DNA of 64,000 nucleotides from Wyeomyia smithii (Eukaryota; Arthropoda; Insecta; Diptera; Culicidae): contig NC_073695.1 of assembly GCF_029784165.1 (NCBI RefSeq), positions 145,909,946-145,973,945 of the forward strand, given 5' to 3'. The notes beneath the pieces are model-generated. The model did not search any database. It was not told where the DNA came from and was given only the letters and a program-made list of their open reading frames with translations. Shown here piece after piece: positions 49,086-61,526 of this stretch. The translations under genes and the position numbers were made by a program. The first letter of the stretch is position 1. Each line of letters starts with the position of its first letter.

Positions 49086-49310
49086 GCGTCTTGAGCTGCC
49101 CGACAGGTTAGACGTGTTTTCGGTTGCTTGTGGACTGGTCTTTGACTGCCTATAGCTTCAAAGTTTGTGTTTTGTCAGTGCGTCTTTTGAAGATTACCTG
49201 AAAGTTAACTTACATCAGTCTTTCTCAAGACTACCTATTTCTTTCTGTCTCAAGACTTGCAATTTGATATTATTTTTGAACTTTTTTCGTATCACCTGAA
49301 ATAACAGGAT

Positions 49311-50333
49311 GAAAAAAGAAACCGCGCATCGCTACGGTGAGGAAAAAAGAGGCATCTCTATCTGATACTAGCTTATGCAGTGAAAATTTATTTGATATTT
49401 TGCCTGAGCAAGAAGCCGGCGAAATTGAAATGTTCGAAAGTAAAACTATTCAATTCACTTATTGTGGTTACTTTTGCTTCTGAATTCAACATTTTCAAAA
49501 GAGAACTTTCTACGTTTCTTTCCGACGTCAAAGTTACTTATCAAATTGGCCGAAGAGGCGAATGCCGCTTACTGGTCCAAACATTGAAAGATTGGAATCG
49601 TCTTATTCAGTATTTAAATGAAAAGATGTTTTTTTACATATGACACTAGAGGCGCCAAGCCGTTCAAGGTCGTATTGAAAGGTCTCACCAACGATCAAAC
49701 CGTTGATAAGATCGAACTTACTTCAACAGAATTATTTGACATGGCCCTACCCAAGTAATTCTAATGAAACAGAAATCACGAGGCGAAAACAGTCAGAGAG
49801 CTGGAATTCATTCTAATCGCACTGAGATTACCAATTTGAAATTTTTTGACAAAGCACATGCTATTTATAATGTGCGAGTGAAATGGGAATTATATCGAAA
49901 ATTTGGCGGAGGTGAAAAGCATATCACCCAATACCGTATTATCAAACGTTATGGCCATGGTTCAAAATTCTGTAACATGGATCAAAAATGCTTTATTTGT
50001 GGAGACGTTTCTCACAAAAAGGACACATATTCTGTGAAAGAGAGTAAAAATTTTCGCTGTGCAAATTGTAACGGCAACCATATGTCAAATTTTTACCAAT
50101 GCCCAGTCCATTTAGCAATTGTTAAGGCAAGGCAAGGTAAACAAAACTCAATTTCCCAATCAAAACAAACTTCAAAACAAAATTCTCCAAGCGTACCAGT
50201 ACCGCCCACTTTCCCTACTCCTTTGCATACTCGTTTAACATATGCACAGGTTACAGGTAGTTCGAACCTTCTACCGCCTAATGTTGGTAGTTCGAGAATG
50301 ACCGTTAATATGGGAGGAAGCAAAACACGGTAG
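49311..50333 (+). pseudogene. Juan-like LINE ORF1, copy 2
   Basis: ATG at 49311 (MKKETAHRYGEE), soon broken. Further pieces run 49380-49643 and 49764-50333. Knuckles are partly damaged: the first Cys pair has become QYRIIKRYGHGSKFC, the second is CFICGDVSHKKDTYS, the third CANCNGNHMS. It retains a Trp at 49598-49600 where copy 1 has a stop. Non-functional. Confidence 0.7.
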
Positions 50334-50559
50334 AAAATAAAAATACACCTATTACCCCAGCTAATATTGCTGCCGAAAACATTTTTTCTGATGTCAACTG
50401 CCTGGGGCCTATTACAGCAGGTAAACTTTCTTTTCTGCAACAGGAAATGTTCGATCTTATGAACGCCATGTTGCGGGCCCATGTTTCAAGCTATTCAAAT
50501 TGGAACAAATTTTACAAATAAAATTGTTTCTAATTTAAAATTTAGCAATGATTTTAAAT

Positions 50560-51785
50560 GAAACAATCAAAATTTTGAATTGGAATGCTCGCCCATTGAA
50601 AGCCAATGAGAATTAGCTTTTTAATTTTTTAACAGTAAATAATGTGCACATTATCACTGAAACATTTTCAAAACCTAACATCAAATTGAAATATGATCCC
50701 AATTACGTGGTTCATAGTTATGATAAGATTCAGGGTTCCGGCGGTGGAGTTGCAATTGTTATTCATCGCCGAGTCGAACATCGTGCTCTTCCCCATCTTG
50801 AGACGAAAGTTATTGGAACTTTGGGAATTGAAGTTCAAACTGAACTTGGGATTTTATTTATTGCCGCAGCATATTCACCATTCCAATGCACACACGAGCA
50901 CAAAAATTATTTTAAAGGTGATTTACAAAAACTCACCAGAAATCGTACAAAATTTTTCATAATCGGCGATTTTAACGCTAAACATCGATCAAGGAATAAT
51001 TCTCAAAGTAATTCCAATGGCAAAATTTTATTCGATGATTGTTCCTCAGAATACTATTCTATTTTGTCTCCGAAAAGTCCTACATGTTTTTCTTTTGTAA
51101 GAAATCCATCAACAATTGATTTGGTGCTAAAAGATCAAAGTCATGTATGTAGTGAATTGATCACACATGCTGACATTGATTCTGGCCATCTTCCGATAAC
51201 TTTTTCAATATCACATGAATCAATTCTAAACCCTATAAGCTCTGTTTTTAATTATCACAAGGCTAAATGGGAAAGATTGCAAAACTAAGTGAATATTGAT
51301 TCCGCTTTGGAAGCATTGGAATTATTGATGCCAGAAATTATTCTGTTCCAAAGGCTCAAGTGAACTCACCAATAATTGACGAAAATCTTCAACTTCTAAT
51401 TCGTTTGAAAAATGTCCGCAGACTTCAATATCAACGTTCTTGTGACCCTGTTTTTAAAGATTTACAGAAGAGATTAAACATATATGTACACTTCTGAGAA
51501 ATCAAAATTAAACCAAAGTTAAAAACTGAAACCATATTCAAAACCCTTTTGAAAGCTGTCGAAGATTCTTAAAAAAAACCTTCAAAGCCTATTCCAGTTT
51601 TAAAAGATGGTGAACGTTTTCTTGTATCCAATGAACAAAAGGCTCAAAGACTTGTTCAGAAGTTTGACAGTGTTCATAATTCAAATTTGAATTTTGTGAG
51701 TCCAACTGAAAATGAAGTCACACGTAAATTTGATTTAATTTCCTCGCAGAATTTTTTACCTGCAGAAATAATTAAAACTAACTTT
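50560..51785 (+). pseudogene. Juan-like LINE ORF2, copy 2: endonuclease, RT truncated
   Basis: A TAG at 50614-50616 interrupts the start (AATGAGAATTAG). The endonuclease frame is open at 50644-51288 with ITETFSK, GGGVAIVI, GTLGIEVQTELGI, IIGDFNAKH and TIDLVLK. It has the stretch missing from copy 1, but SGHLPI replaces SDHLPI, so a catalytic Asp is lost. Beyond 51288 it breaks into short pieces and ends at 51785 before any RT catalytic motif. Confidence 0.75.
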
Positions 51786-51852
51786 AGCTTTAAAATAGTT
51801 TATTCGACACGGCACGATACAATTTATGTTTAACTGAGCCAAGTACATTTTT
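51786..51852 (-). repeat. Inverted errantivirus pre-env fragment
   Basis: On the minus strand it matches 26908-26975 (TGTACTTGGCTCAG, GTATCGTGCCGTGTC...). It abuts LINE copy 2 without a poly(A) or duplication. Confidence 0.75.
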
Positions 51853-52560
51853 TTGAAGTAGAATACTTCTCTCAGGAAGTTCGGCTACATAGAGATGCGA
51901 AATGAAAATCTAAAACCGAAAAAAGTGGAAAATATGTCCAATTTCAAATGCTAATAAATCGGTTAGTATTCGATGGATTTCCTTCGTTCTTGCAGCAATA
52001 GATTAGAAAATCTTCTAAGATTCTTTGTAAAAGAAGATAATTGTAATTTTATTATTCACACTATTGTACTATTGAAAATAGTCAAGCCTTGTCAAAACGA
52101 AAAAATTGAGCTCTGATTGGTCGTTATATGATTGCTTCCCACGCACGGTCGACAGATTCATATACCTTACAATTTAAAACATGCTATTTGGCCTATATTA
52201 TAGCCTGTTTCAGCCGGAGCCGCTCTTAATAGTTCTAGACAGCGACAACAGCAGTCATTCTCCTTTAGCAGCACAGCAGTGCAGTGGATATCAGCGATGG
52301 CGGAAAGCGGCCACAGCTGTGGCGTAGCAATGGATAGCGCACTAGTTGCAGCGGATTCCAGAAACGATAGCAACTGGGTCAGCTGATGCAGGGACAGTGG
52401 ATACCAATAGCAGCGTATAGCGGCCACAACTGTGGCATTGCTATGGATAGCGGACTAGTTGCAGCGGATCTCAGCATCGATAGCGGCTGATGCAGTGAGG
52501 CACTTTAGTGAAATGCAGTCTCTGTGCGATAGTGGGCACTAGTAAATGCATTCAATGAAA
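51853..52560. repeat. Interspersed repeat block, GAAGTTCGGCTACATAG and TA/GC-rich tandem part
   Basis: Phrases such as ATACTTCTCTCAGGAAGTTC are recalled from mosquito DNA. At 52308 and about 52421 a roughly 113-bp unit is repeated (GCGGCCACAGCTGTGGC and GCGGCCACAACTGTGGC...). No gene. Confidence 0.45.
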
Positions 52561-52937
52561 AGTTGACTCATTTTGACAACACGTGAGCTAGAAGGTTTTG
52601 AGTGTTAAATCAGCTTTCCACTATTGATTTTATCACAAGGAATATTTTATTCACACTGTCAGTGATAACGCAAAGATATGATCGGCATCTTATCCGAAAC
52701 TAAAATGAACAACAAATTGTCCTTTTCAGGATGATATAAAAACTTGATTGAAGAGTTAATATTTTCTAATGAGTTAATTCACATTTTTAATTTTGTAAAA
52801 GTTATAAATTTTACTTCATCTCCGTGTCTCAAAACGTACTGAATTATCTTTTCCTTCAGTCATGAGCACGACATCCGAAAAAATTTCATCTCAAAATTTA
52901 ATAAATTGTCAAGCCCCAACCATGACAAGCAACTTAC
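52561..52937. other. No gene recognised
   Basis: AT-rich sequence with only short chance frames and no terminal repeats. Confidence 0.35.
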
Positions 52938-52939
52938 TA

Positions 52940-53372
52940 TCCCGATCAGAAAGAAAAAACAAAAATGTAACAGAAGTTGTTAGTTTGTTACTGGGAAAAC
53001 CTTACAGGCTATAGTTTCAATTTGGTCGCGTTAGGTGTTAAAATAACAGAAATTATAACACAAAAGATTCTACTAGTATCAAACACATATCAAAATTTGT
53101 TACTAATATATCAGCTCTCTAACAAAATAAGATAGTATATAGAACAATATAATAACAAACATTGTTAGAAACAACAGGTTCTGATGAAAACGAAAATTTA
53201 GTTAGACTTATTTTAGAACTACTTCATTTCACGTTTTGTTATTATAACTCATTCAGATTTAATTTTGTTATCAAAATTATATGGAAAATTACAAAACTGT
53301 ATCAAAATATGTTATTTGTATCTCACGTTGATAGAATTTTGTAATTTTTTAGTTATGCTCTTCTGATCGGGA
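52940..53372. mobile_element. MITE, 433 bp, TA-flanked, ends CCCGATCAGAA
   Basis: Starts TCCCGATCAGAA at 52940 and ends TTCTGATCGGGA at 53372, with TA on both sides (52938-52939, 53373-53374). Tc1/mariner-type non-autonomous element. No coding. Confidence 0.75.
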
Positions 53373-53429
53373 TATTATTGAAAATGATCAATCCTTGTTG
53401 AAGCGCAAAATTCGATTGATCTGATTAGT

Positions 53430-53752
53430 CAACGTTTATTTACTACACAGTAAAAAAAGTTACATTACTTTAAATGCTTATAAATGGAGCATTGGAAACC
53501 ATGTAATATTCCGTGTGGCATTATATTCACATGCAAAGTAAATGAATATATTGTGAATTTGCATGCATATTTATATTCGAAGCTTATATCAATTACATCA
53601 ATTAACGTACAAATTTACATGGTTTAAAATGATTCTGTATTGTGCATTATTAACGGTGTGAAATTGTATATGTTCCTCACTTTATGTGCTAGAAATCATT
53701 ATGTGCTTTCATTTGTATTAGTTGTAAATTTCATATTTTGGTACTGTGTAGA
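53430..53752. mobile_element. MITE candidate, ends TACACAGTA / TACTGTGTA
   Basis: CTACACAGTAAAAA near 53438 and GGTACTGTGTAG near 53740 are inverted, with AT-rich filler between. Recalled as common in mosquitoes. Borders approximate. Confidence 0.5.
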
Positions 53753-53949
53753 AAAAATGACTGACACGCAAGCAGCCGGGTTATCTTTCTTGTAAAAGTA
53801 TACTACTTCAACCTTGCGGTCGTGGCTTTGCACACAACCCTCCTGTTATTTAATTCTAAATTAGCTGGGAAAAGAGGGAGGCACATTTTTTATATTTCGC
53901 GGCCGACTACGAGCTAGTGGGGATTTAAGGTGAGAGGAGGGGAGTTGCA

Positions 53950-54440
53950 ATTTTGATTTTAACTATATTGAGCTATACGATTTGAGATTTGAGACTGTCT
54001 GTGAAGATGAAGTAGTGGTCAATGGGCAGGGTTTCGATGATCCCAAGAGAGTACTGAATAGCAGCAAGTTCTGCAACGTACACGGAAGCAGGAGCACCGA
54101 GTTTGTAGGAGGCGGTAAAGTTTTCGTGAAAAACACCGAAGCCAGTGGACTCGTCTAGATTTGATCCGTCAGTGTAAAACCTTTTACCATAACTAATATG
54201 TTTAAACTTATTGAAAAAAATCTTAGGGATCTCTTGGGGTCGCAATTGATCCGGGATACAAGTAATGTCTTCTTTCATGGTGGTGTCGAAGAATATTGCA
54301 TTGTCAGAAGTATCTAAAAGTGCGACATTGAAAGAAACGTATGAAGAAGGGTTAATATCTTGAGCCATGTAGTCAAAATATAAAGTCATAAATCTGGGAT
54401 GAGATTGAAGGTCGACCATCCTCACGAAATTTTCAATTAC
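53950..54440 (-). pseudogene. I-type LINE copy 2: RT tail and RNase H, truncated
   Basis: On the minus strand: PLVIENFVRMVDLQSHPRF, FYTDGSNLDESTG (first Asp), VYVAELAAIQYS (Glu) and HYFIFTDSL (second Asp). Then it jumps to 3'UTR sequence, so the RNase H end and the Cys-rich tail of copy 1 are deleted. The RNase H half is in one frame here, unlike copy 1. Confidence 0.75.
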
Positions 54441-54444
54441 TAAT

Positions 54445-56002
54445 GGATCATTCCATGTCAAGTGTCCGAGGAAATGCATCGACCATCTCCGATTTCGACC
54501 AAAATTTGTGAGTCGATGTATTTCGAGCCGGAACTTATAAGTACAAAGTGTTGTACCGATTGGTGGACCCCTCGACCAATGGGACTGCCTCCATTTTTTG
54601 CGAATTTAGTAAAACACCTTTTTTATTTTGTGAATATCTCGGGACCCTTAGAGAAGCATCCGTTAATGATGTAACGCAAAAAATCCCGCTCTAGAATCAT
54701 TTTCACGAAAGGTTACAGGAGAGTTTTGGCTCCACTTTTCGTATTTAAATTCAAACTGTTTTTTGTTAAATGTAGACTTTTGTTCATGATTCGAATTTTG
54801 AAACCTACTTGTGACATTGTTAATAACGTGAAAAAATGCTGATTTCAGATTTCATTTCATAATTTTGCATATTCACATTCAAGACCACATGTTCAAACAA
54901 ATCTCCGAACGCACCCAAAATATTTTATCATAACCGAGGTGAGGTGAGGTTGGGGGGCGTCGTGAGGAGTTTGTTATAATTCTACGAAATTATCTATAGA
55001 GGTCTGACTTTGTGACAAAATGCTAAAAAAAAATTCAAAAAAAACTACGTCATTTATGCATGCGCCCTTAGTAGCTAGTAATCATCACGTAATAGTAATC
55101 ATCATCACGTAAGCTGCTGTGATAACCAATACCGTTTTCCAGCGACACAAATTTGTTTTAAATACAATCCAATTAAACACACCATCTTCACGAATGAAAT
55201 GACTGCACCCGTGAGACACATTGTTTACAATTTTGAAATCATAGCAAACCTTAAATCAGGAAAAAAACATGACCATTCACCTGTTAGGAAACGGTTTTAA
55301 ATTGAGAGAGGATAATTTCTAAAATGTGATAAACCAATAGAATGAAGATTCATGTGAAAAGTGTAACAAAAGCTCTCTTGTAATTTTCCGTGAAAATGAT
55401 TCTAGAACGGGATTTTTGCGTTACATCATTAACGGATGCTCCTCTAAGGAACAACTCTTCGATTATACGAGCGCCTGCTAGGATACCATAAGGGTCGCAG
55501 CAGTTTATGTAGAAGCGCTTTCGTGCGTAGACAAAATCCAAAATCTTGCAATTTTGAAAATGCTGTATCTCTGGAATGCTACATTTTGTTTTTTGCTGAT
55601 AAGTGATTCCTATGTAAAATCGTCTGCTAAACACATTGGCGTGGTCAAAATCAAGGGTATTTTAAAGAAATTGCAAATTAAGTTTTGAATCGTAAAAAAT
55701 GCAATGTTGGCAACACTGCAGAAAAAAATTGATCATGTAGTTCGATTCTACATCTAAAACCCTTCAAAATGATATGTCAATATCACCTGTTGCTCTAGAG
55801 GGTTCCGAGATATTCACAAAATAAAAAAGGTGTTTTGCTAAATTCGCAAAACGTGGAGGCAGTCTCATTGGCCGAGGGGTCCACCAATCGGTACAACACT
55901 TTGTACTTATAAGTTCCGGCTCGAAATACATCGACTCACAAATTTTGGTTGAAATCGGAGATGGTCGATGCATTTCCTCGGACACTTGACATGGAATGAC
56001 CC
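54445..56002. mobile_element. GGGTCATTCC element with TAAT target duplication
   Basis: The ends are inverted (GGATCATTCCATGTCAAGTG at 54445; complement ending GGAATGACCC at 56002) and TAAT flanks both sides (54441-54444, 56003-56006). Arms of about 270 bp, at 54445-54712 and inside 55388-56002. The right arm also keeps a TGATTCCTATGTAAAATCGT block like the element at 10461. No ORF of note. It splits the LINE at codons shared with copy 1. Confidence 0.75.
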
Positions 56003-56006
56003 TAAT

Positions 56007-56823
56007 ATGTTCATAACTGTGCATCGAATTAGCAACCGATAAGAGAGATTTCAAAAGCGATGTTTCAACGGAAGAATACCCGCCAAGACTCATCGTATGG
56101 GTCGACTGCATGCAACCTAAGGCAAGGCAGTACGCAAACAACGATATTGTATTCGTTCCAGTTTGATCAAATGTGTGTTTGCTGCGGAGCGAAAGCAGAA
56201 ACACCCGTCCTCAATTACAGACAATATCGTTGTTTGGTAAAGCCTTAGAAGGTCGCCTGGGTGGGCTCCCCACCAGGTTCCGGTAATCGTACGAAGAAAA
56301 TTAATCCTCTGTTGGCATTTTCGTGTCAGATATCTAATATGGCAAGCCCAGGTGCATTTAGAGTCGAACCAGACCCGGAGATATTTAGCGACTAGAACCT
56401 GAGTGATCGTTTTACCCGTTAGTAGGAGCTGCAGCTGAGCTGGGTAATGCTTCCTTGAAAAAACGACCAACTCAGTTTTCTCGGGACAAAATTCGATACC
56501 CAGCTTAAGAGCCCATTCAGACAAATTGTCTAAGGTATCTTGCAATTGTCCTTGCAGACCGCTAGCCTCGCTATTAGCAATGGATACAACGCTATCGTCA
56601 CCAAGTTACCTTAGCGTGCATGAATTAGCAAGACATTCATCGATGTCATTGACGTAAAAACTTTATAAGAAAGGACTTAAGCATGAGCCCTGGGGAGGTC
56701 CCATGTAACTAATTTGGGAAGTTGTCGAATCGCCATGTGAGAAATACATATGCTTTTCTGACAACAAATTGAGCAAAAAGTTATTCAAATTTGGTGAAAG
56801 TCCCTGCGAATGAAGTTTCTCGC
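56007..56823 (-). pseudogene. I-type LINE copy 2: RT catalytic and thumb region, frameshifted
   Basis: Open piece 56117-56545 (LGIEFCPEKTELVVFSRKH, RVWFDSKCTW, LRLYQTTILS) continues the RT C-terminus. Upstream (56546-56823) the GLPQGSCLSP-type block and catalytic D-D are present, but the preceding residues are changed to a stop and Leu-Gly (copy 1 has FADD). It supplies the bases around 56395 lacking in copy 1, where a one-base loss shifts the frame. Confidence 0.7.
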
Positions 56824-57474
56824 TTAAACAAAGACAGAGTCAAAAGCCCCCTTAATATCCAAGAACGCAGAAACCATTTGCTCTTTTCGAGCAAAGGCGA
56901 GTTGAATTTCAGTAGAAAGTAACGCTAGGCAATCGTTCGTTCCTTTGCCCCGGCGGAAGCCAAATTGAGTATCTGAAAGTAAACCATTTGTTTCGACCCA
57001 TTTGTCCAACCATAAGAGGATAATTTTCTCCATTAATTTCCGGAGGCAAGAGAGCATAGCAATCGGCCTATAAGAATTGTGATCAGAGGCAGGTTTTCCG
57101 GGTTTTTGAATAGCAAAGACTTCTACCTCCCTCCAGTCGTGCGGAACAATGTTTAGCTCAAGAAACTTGTTGAACAGGTTCAACAAGCGTCTTTTTGCAG
57201 AGTCGGGTAGATTCTTCAACAAGTTGAATTTAATTCTATCCAACCCTGGAGCTTTATTGTTGCACGATAGGAGAGCCATTGAAAATTCCAACATCGAAAA
57301 TGGGGGCTCTTCCGTGGCTACTAAAAACGCGTCGCGAAAGGTTTTCTGTTCGGGGACAGAGTCCGGACAGACCTTTTTGGCGAAATCGAGTATCCAGCGA
57401 TCTGAATACTCCTCGCACTCATTCGAAACGTTACGATTCCGCAAGCGTCTGGCGGTATCCCAAAGAGTGCTCAT
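56824..57474 (-). pseudogene. I-type LINE copy 2: RT fingers/palm N-terminal part
   Basis: Open for 216 codons: NNKAPGLDRIKFNLL, NIVPHDWREVEVFAIQKPGK, SYRPIAMLSCLRKLMEKI, TQFGFRRGKGTNDCL and SAFLDIKGAFDSV (motif A Asp). This is exactly the part missing from copy 1 at about 24798. It ends in a stop near 56824. Confidence 0.8.
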
Positions 57475-58567
57475 CGCTGTTTACCTCGACAACGCGTTTA
57501 CAAACCGCCGCCAGTATCCGCGTTTTGTTGCTTTTATCAAGCTCCTCATCTGTCTGTCCAGTACATCGTACTTTCGGAGCAAGTCGATAGTGCCTTGTTT
57601 TCGGAAGGCCAAATACATCGATGACCTTCGCGCGTACAGGTCTGAGCACTCTTTGTCCCACTACTTGGAGGGAGGGCGCCGTCTAATCGTTACACCGGGT
57701 ATCGGTTTCGTCTGAGCTTGATTCGCGGCGTCGATGATCAAGCCAGATAGGAACGCATATTCTTCCTCCGGAGGAAGTTCCACGTGGGACTCGATTCTTT
57801 GCGATACTATGGTCTCATAAGACTTCCAATCAATGTTACGTGTGAAGTCATACGCAATATTGATTGGATCCGTTGAAGTTGACCCATTAGCAATTGAGAT
57901 AACGATTGGAAGATGATCACTACCGTGGGGAACGTTAATTACTTTCCACCGGCAATCTAACGCTAGTGATGTCGAGCAAAACGATAGGTCAAGCACGCTT
58001 TCACGTGCTGGAGGATTAGATACACGTGTCGCTTCCCCAGTATTCAAAAGTGTCATATTGAAGTCGTCGATTAAATTACAAATTAAAGGAGATCGGTTGT
58101 CGTCGTACAGCGACCCCCACAGCGAAAAGTGAGAATTAAAATCTCCCAATATCAAAAAAAGGCGCGGGAAGCAACTCTGCTATATCAGTGAGATGCCTTT
58201 GTTCAATCCGCGCGGATGAAGGGATATATAACGAAACAAGGCATAGGTCTTTTCCATTCATGTTCGTTTGAATGGCAACGACTTCAGTATTCGAGACCGG
58301 GGGGAGGTCGATTCTGAAAAAAGAATAGCACTTTTTGATCCCTAAAAGTACCCCTCCACCGTGTGAGTCTCGATCTCGACGAATTATGTTAGAATCGTGG
58401 AAATTGAGTTGATCGTTTGAATTGAGAAAGGTTTCAAAGAGCAAAAATGCGTCACAATTGTATGTATTTATCAAATGAGAAAATAGATCGAATTTGGGGA
58501 TGATACCTCTGCAATTCCACTGTAATACAGTGATAAAATTCCTAACCTCTTTCGCCGTATTAGTCAT
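57475..58567 (-). pseudogene. I-type LINE copy 2: endonuclease
   Basis: ATG at 58567, overlapping the ORF1 stop as in copy 1. Motifs: LQWNCRGI, FETFLNS, GGGVLLG, ILGDFNSH (after a frameshift near 58150), VLDLSF and GSDHLPIV. Copy 2 keeps the catalytic Asp in SDHLPI where copy 1 has SNHLPI. A frameshift near 57660 joins it to the RT linker (RRSSVYLAF-like). Inactive. Confidence 0.75.
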
Positions 58568-58730
58568 CGAAAGATATGATAGCTGAAATGAGGAGCCAAG
58601 TTGCCGCTAGTTGCTTCAAAAAGGTTTTCACTGTAGGAAGAAGGGCAAGAAGAATAATTTGTAGGGGACCTGGTATGTTGAATGTTTTAAATATCCAGTC
58701 CACAATATCAGAAAGTTTTATGAACCCTGT
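58568..58730 (-). pseudogene. I-type LINE copy 2: ORF1 C-terminus
   Basis: Minus strand, ending SAIISFDD as in copy 1. Cut at about 58730 by the TTTA tail of the inserted CR1-like LINE. Confidence 0.65.
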
Positions 58731-58801
58731 TTCTTATATTTATTTATTTATTTATTTACTACTACTGCTAACAGACATAAAATAACATGTCCTAATGGCT
58801 A

Positions 58802-60269
58802 CTAATATAGAAGTCGACGGAACAGTAACAAAAATTTCGAGCGTATAACACTAAACGATAAATGATAATCGAAGGCTTGTGATACTCTGTTGAAAGCGCG
58901 TTGTATACCGATGATGGCACTATTAGAGCTGTAGTTGGTTCGACGAAAGGGCAATAGCAATGCTGTAATCCTTCGCAGAGTTCTAGTGGGGGCATTCAGG
59001 TTGATTTGGCGAAGAATGGCAAGGCAGTAAACTCGTGATGTCAGGATATCTGATACTAGCATATCACGCGCTGTTTCTCGGCGTAGTTGGAGAGTGATGA
59101 TCTGAAGAAGCTGACAGCGATCCTCGTACCTAGTATTAGGCATAGGTTGCCGCCAAGGGAGCGTACGAAGGGCATAACGTACAAACCGCCACTGGATCAT
59201 TTCGATTCAATGGATAGCATTGTTATAGTGAGGGATCCAGACCGTTGAACAGTACTCCAGTGAAGACCGAACCAGCGAACAGTAGAGCGTGACTAAACAG
59301 TGGATATTTTTAAAATCACGCGTCATTCGGAAAATAAGTCCCAGTTGTTTGGAAGCTTTCGCTACGATGAAAGATGTTGTTTAAAGGTGAGTTTTTGACC
59401 CAGAAGCACTCCAAGGTCCTTGATGAATTCGACTCGTTGTATTGGGGAACCGTTAAGGGTGTAATCAACATGTAGTGGCCGGAGTTTTCTAGTGAACGTG
59501 ATAACGGAGCATTTGGATGGGTTAAGTGTCATTCGATTCAACTCGCACCAGTTGGCGAATATGTTAAGTTGTTGCTGAAGAAAAGTGGCGTCGGTGGTAT
59601 GTTTTATTTTGTTGAAAAGTTACAAATCATCGGCGAATGCTAGACGAGGGCATTTTACGGAGTAGTGAACGTCGTTGAAATAAAGCAGGAACACTAGTGG
59701 GCCAAGATAACTGCCTTGGGCGATCCCGGAAGTAGCGGAAAACGATTGGGAGATTTCGTCGTCGATTTTAACACTCAGTTTTCGTCCCACTAGATAGAAT
59801 TCTAACCAGCTCAGAAGGTGGCCGCTGAAGCCGTAACGGTCGAGTTTAGCGACAGCAACACGATGGTTTATTTTATCAAATGCGGCTGAGAGGTCCGTGT
59901 AGATCGTGTCCGTTTGTGATCTTTCGATAAAGCTGTCGACAACAAAACTTGTCAGGCACATTAGGTTCGTCGTGCAGGAACGTTTCGTTGCAGCACGATT
60001 AGCTCGAACAGTTTAGATAAAGCACACAGAGCTGATATTCCACGGTAGTTGTCGATTTGCGTACGATCACCCTTTTTATAGACCGGGAACAAAAAAGCAT
60101 GTTTCCAAGCTGTAGGAAATCTTCCTGTGGAAAGCGACAAGCGGAATCTGCTGGAGCAATCTGCTCTCTCACCAGCAAGCTCCATAGTAGAAGGCAGGCC
60201 AGCTTGCTTCCGCTGCATGTTGACGAAATTCCAAAACTTCTTGGGGACTGTCTTTAACTTTTTTTCCAT
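58802..60269 (-). pseudogene. CR1-like LINE 2 reverse transcriptase, broken
   Basis: Pieces: 60269-59961 (KKLKTVPKKFWNFVN, then a deletion before GRFPTAWKHAFLFPVYKKGD and NYRGISALCALSKLFE); 59961-59620 (TDLSAAFDKINH motif A, SATSGIAQGSYLGPLVFLLY, RLAFADDL); and 59200-58802 (RYALRTLPWRQ, IQRAFNRVSQAFD). A stop follows the FADDL pair at about 59620. Several frameshifts. Confidence 0.75.
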
Positions 60270-60565
60270 GAGCCGTCTATAATTAGAGTAGCAACGTCAT
60301 CGTAATCATTTGTACTCATAGTTAACTTGACGATAGTGATCGCGTAAACAAAGCGTACCACTTGCTGAAAATCTTCTCAGTGCAGCGTTTTTCAACGATT
60401 TCAGGCGACGTAGTGCTGATGATTGCCAGGGAAGATACTTCTGATTGCGTACTTTGGGAACAAAGCGTTCTAACAGTTCGCAACAGATAAATGTAAAATC
60501 ATTTACAGCCAAGTCGATATCGATAGGATTTAAAGCATTAGTCCAGTCAACGTTATGTAGCGCGC

Positions 60566-61513
60566 TTAACAAACCATCATAGCCAGCTCGACGAATCGAG
60601 TCGAGTTCGATAAGAACGGGGGATCGATACTGTTTCGATTTTCAAGAGACAGTACAAGAGCCGGATGGTGGGGTACGGTCTTAACAAGAGGTTCGGGTGC
60701 GTATGCCATCTTGGGGGCCGTCTCGCTATTACTGACGAAGCAAAGGTCCAGGCAACGTCCGTTTTCATTAGGATTTCCGTTGATTTGCTGTAAGCCAGCG
60801 GCGTTGTAACCGTCAATAAGGTCCAGTGCACAATCGTGAAAAGTAGACTGAGCCGGGTCGGGGTAGTAGAAGCCGTCACGAGAAGGGCGCCAAAGCAGAC
60901 TGGATAGATTGAAATCTCCAACTATTATGATTTCGTCGCACGGTTTGGCTTTAGCGGTTATCGAATAAACAGACTGCAGATGGGCAACGATCAGTTGCTT
61001 CTCACGGGTACGATCAGGTGGAAAGTAAACAATGCAAATGAATAGTTTCCTAACGGCTAGCTGGACAGACACCCAAATCTGTTCAAGCATATTCCACGAG
61101 GGATCACTGATAATATTTGCTTTCAATCGGTGACGAACAGCGATAAGTACGTCTACACCGATCGTTTTCTGGCTGTTAAGTGAGCTTCGGTCGCAGCGAA
61201 AACCCTCATATTCGTCACCGAACAGATAAGATGATAGGGTACGATCGTCCCGCCAAGTTTCCGTTAGCGCGATAAAATCGTAACATCCCTCCGAAAAAGC
61301 GAGCATATAGTTGTCAATGTTGGAATTCATGCCGCAAGTGTTCTGGTAGTAAAGTTGAGCCAGCGTGCCCTGATCGCGACATGGCGTTAGCGACGGAGCT
61401 AGCGGCGTTGGTAGGCTAAAACACGAATCAGAATGTTGGTATTCATCGTCAGGCACATGAAAAGACGGTGGATACTTAACTCGTGAGAGAGTCAGTTGAC
61501 TCTCGCAGTCCAA
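60566..61513 (-). pseudogene. CR1-like LINE 2 ORF2 endonuclease
   Basis: Open for 315 codons. YYQNTCGMNSNIDNYM (N), ALTETWRDD (E), YFPPDR, IIVGDFNLSS (D, N), RCLDLCFVS, then a degenerate VPHHPALVL (D replaced). The frame continues in a shifted frame at 60572-60306 (RRLKSLKNAALRRFSASG), the linker to RT. Nearly intact apart from the last motif. Confidence 0.75.
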
Positions 61514-61526
61514 TAATAAAGCGTTT

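Larger units (their letters stand above)
49086..51785 (+). mobile_element. Juan-like LINE, second copy, 3'-truncated in RT
   Basis: A longer 5' end than the first copy (UTR from about 49086, GTGCGTCTTGAGC), then ORF1 (49311-50333) and ORF2 (50560-51785). It stops at about 51785, where an inverted errantivirus fragment begins, so RT motifs after the fingers are missing. Confidence 0.75.
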
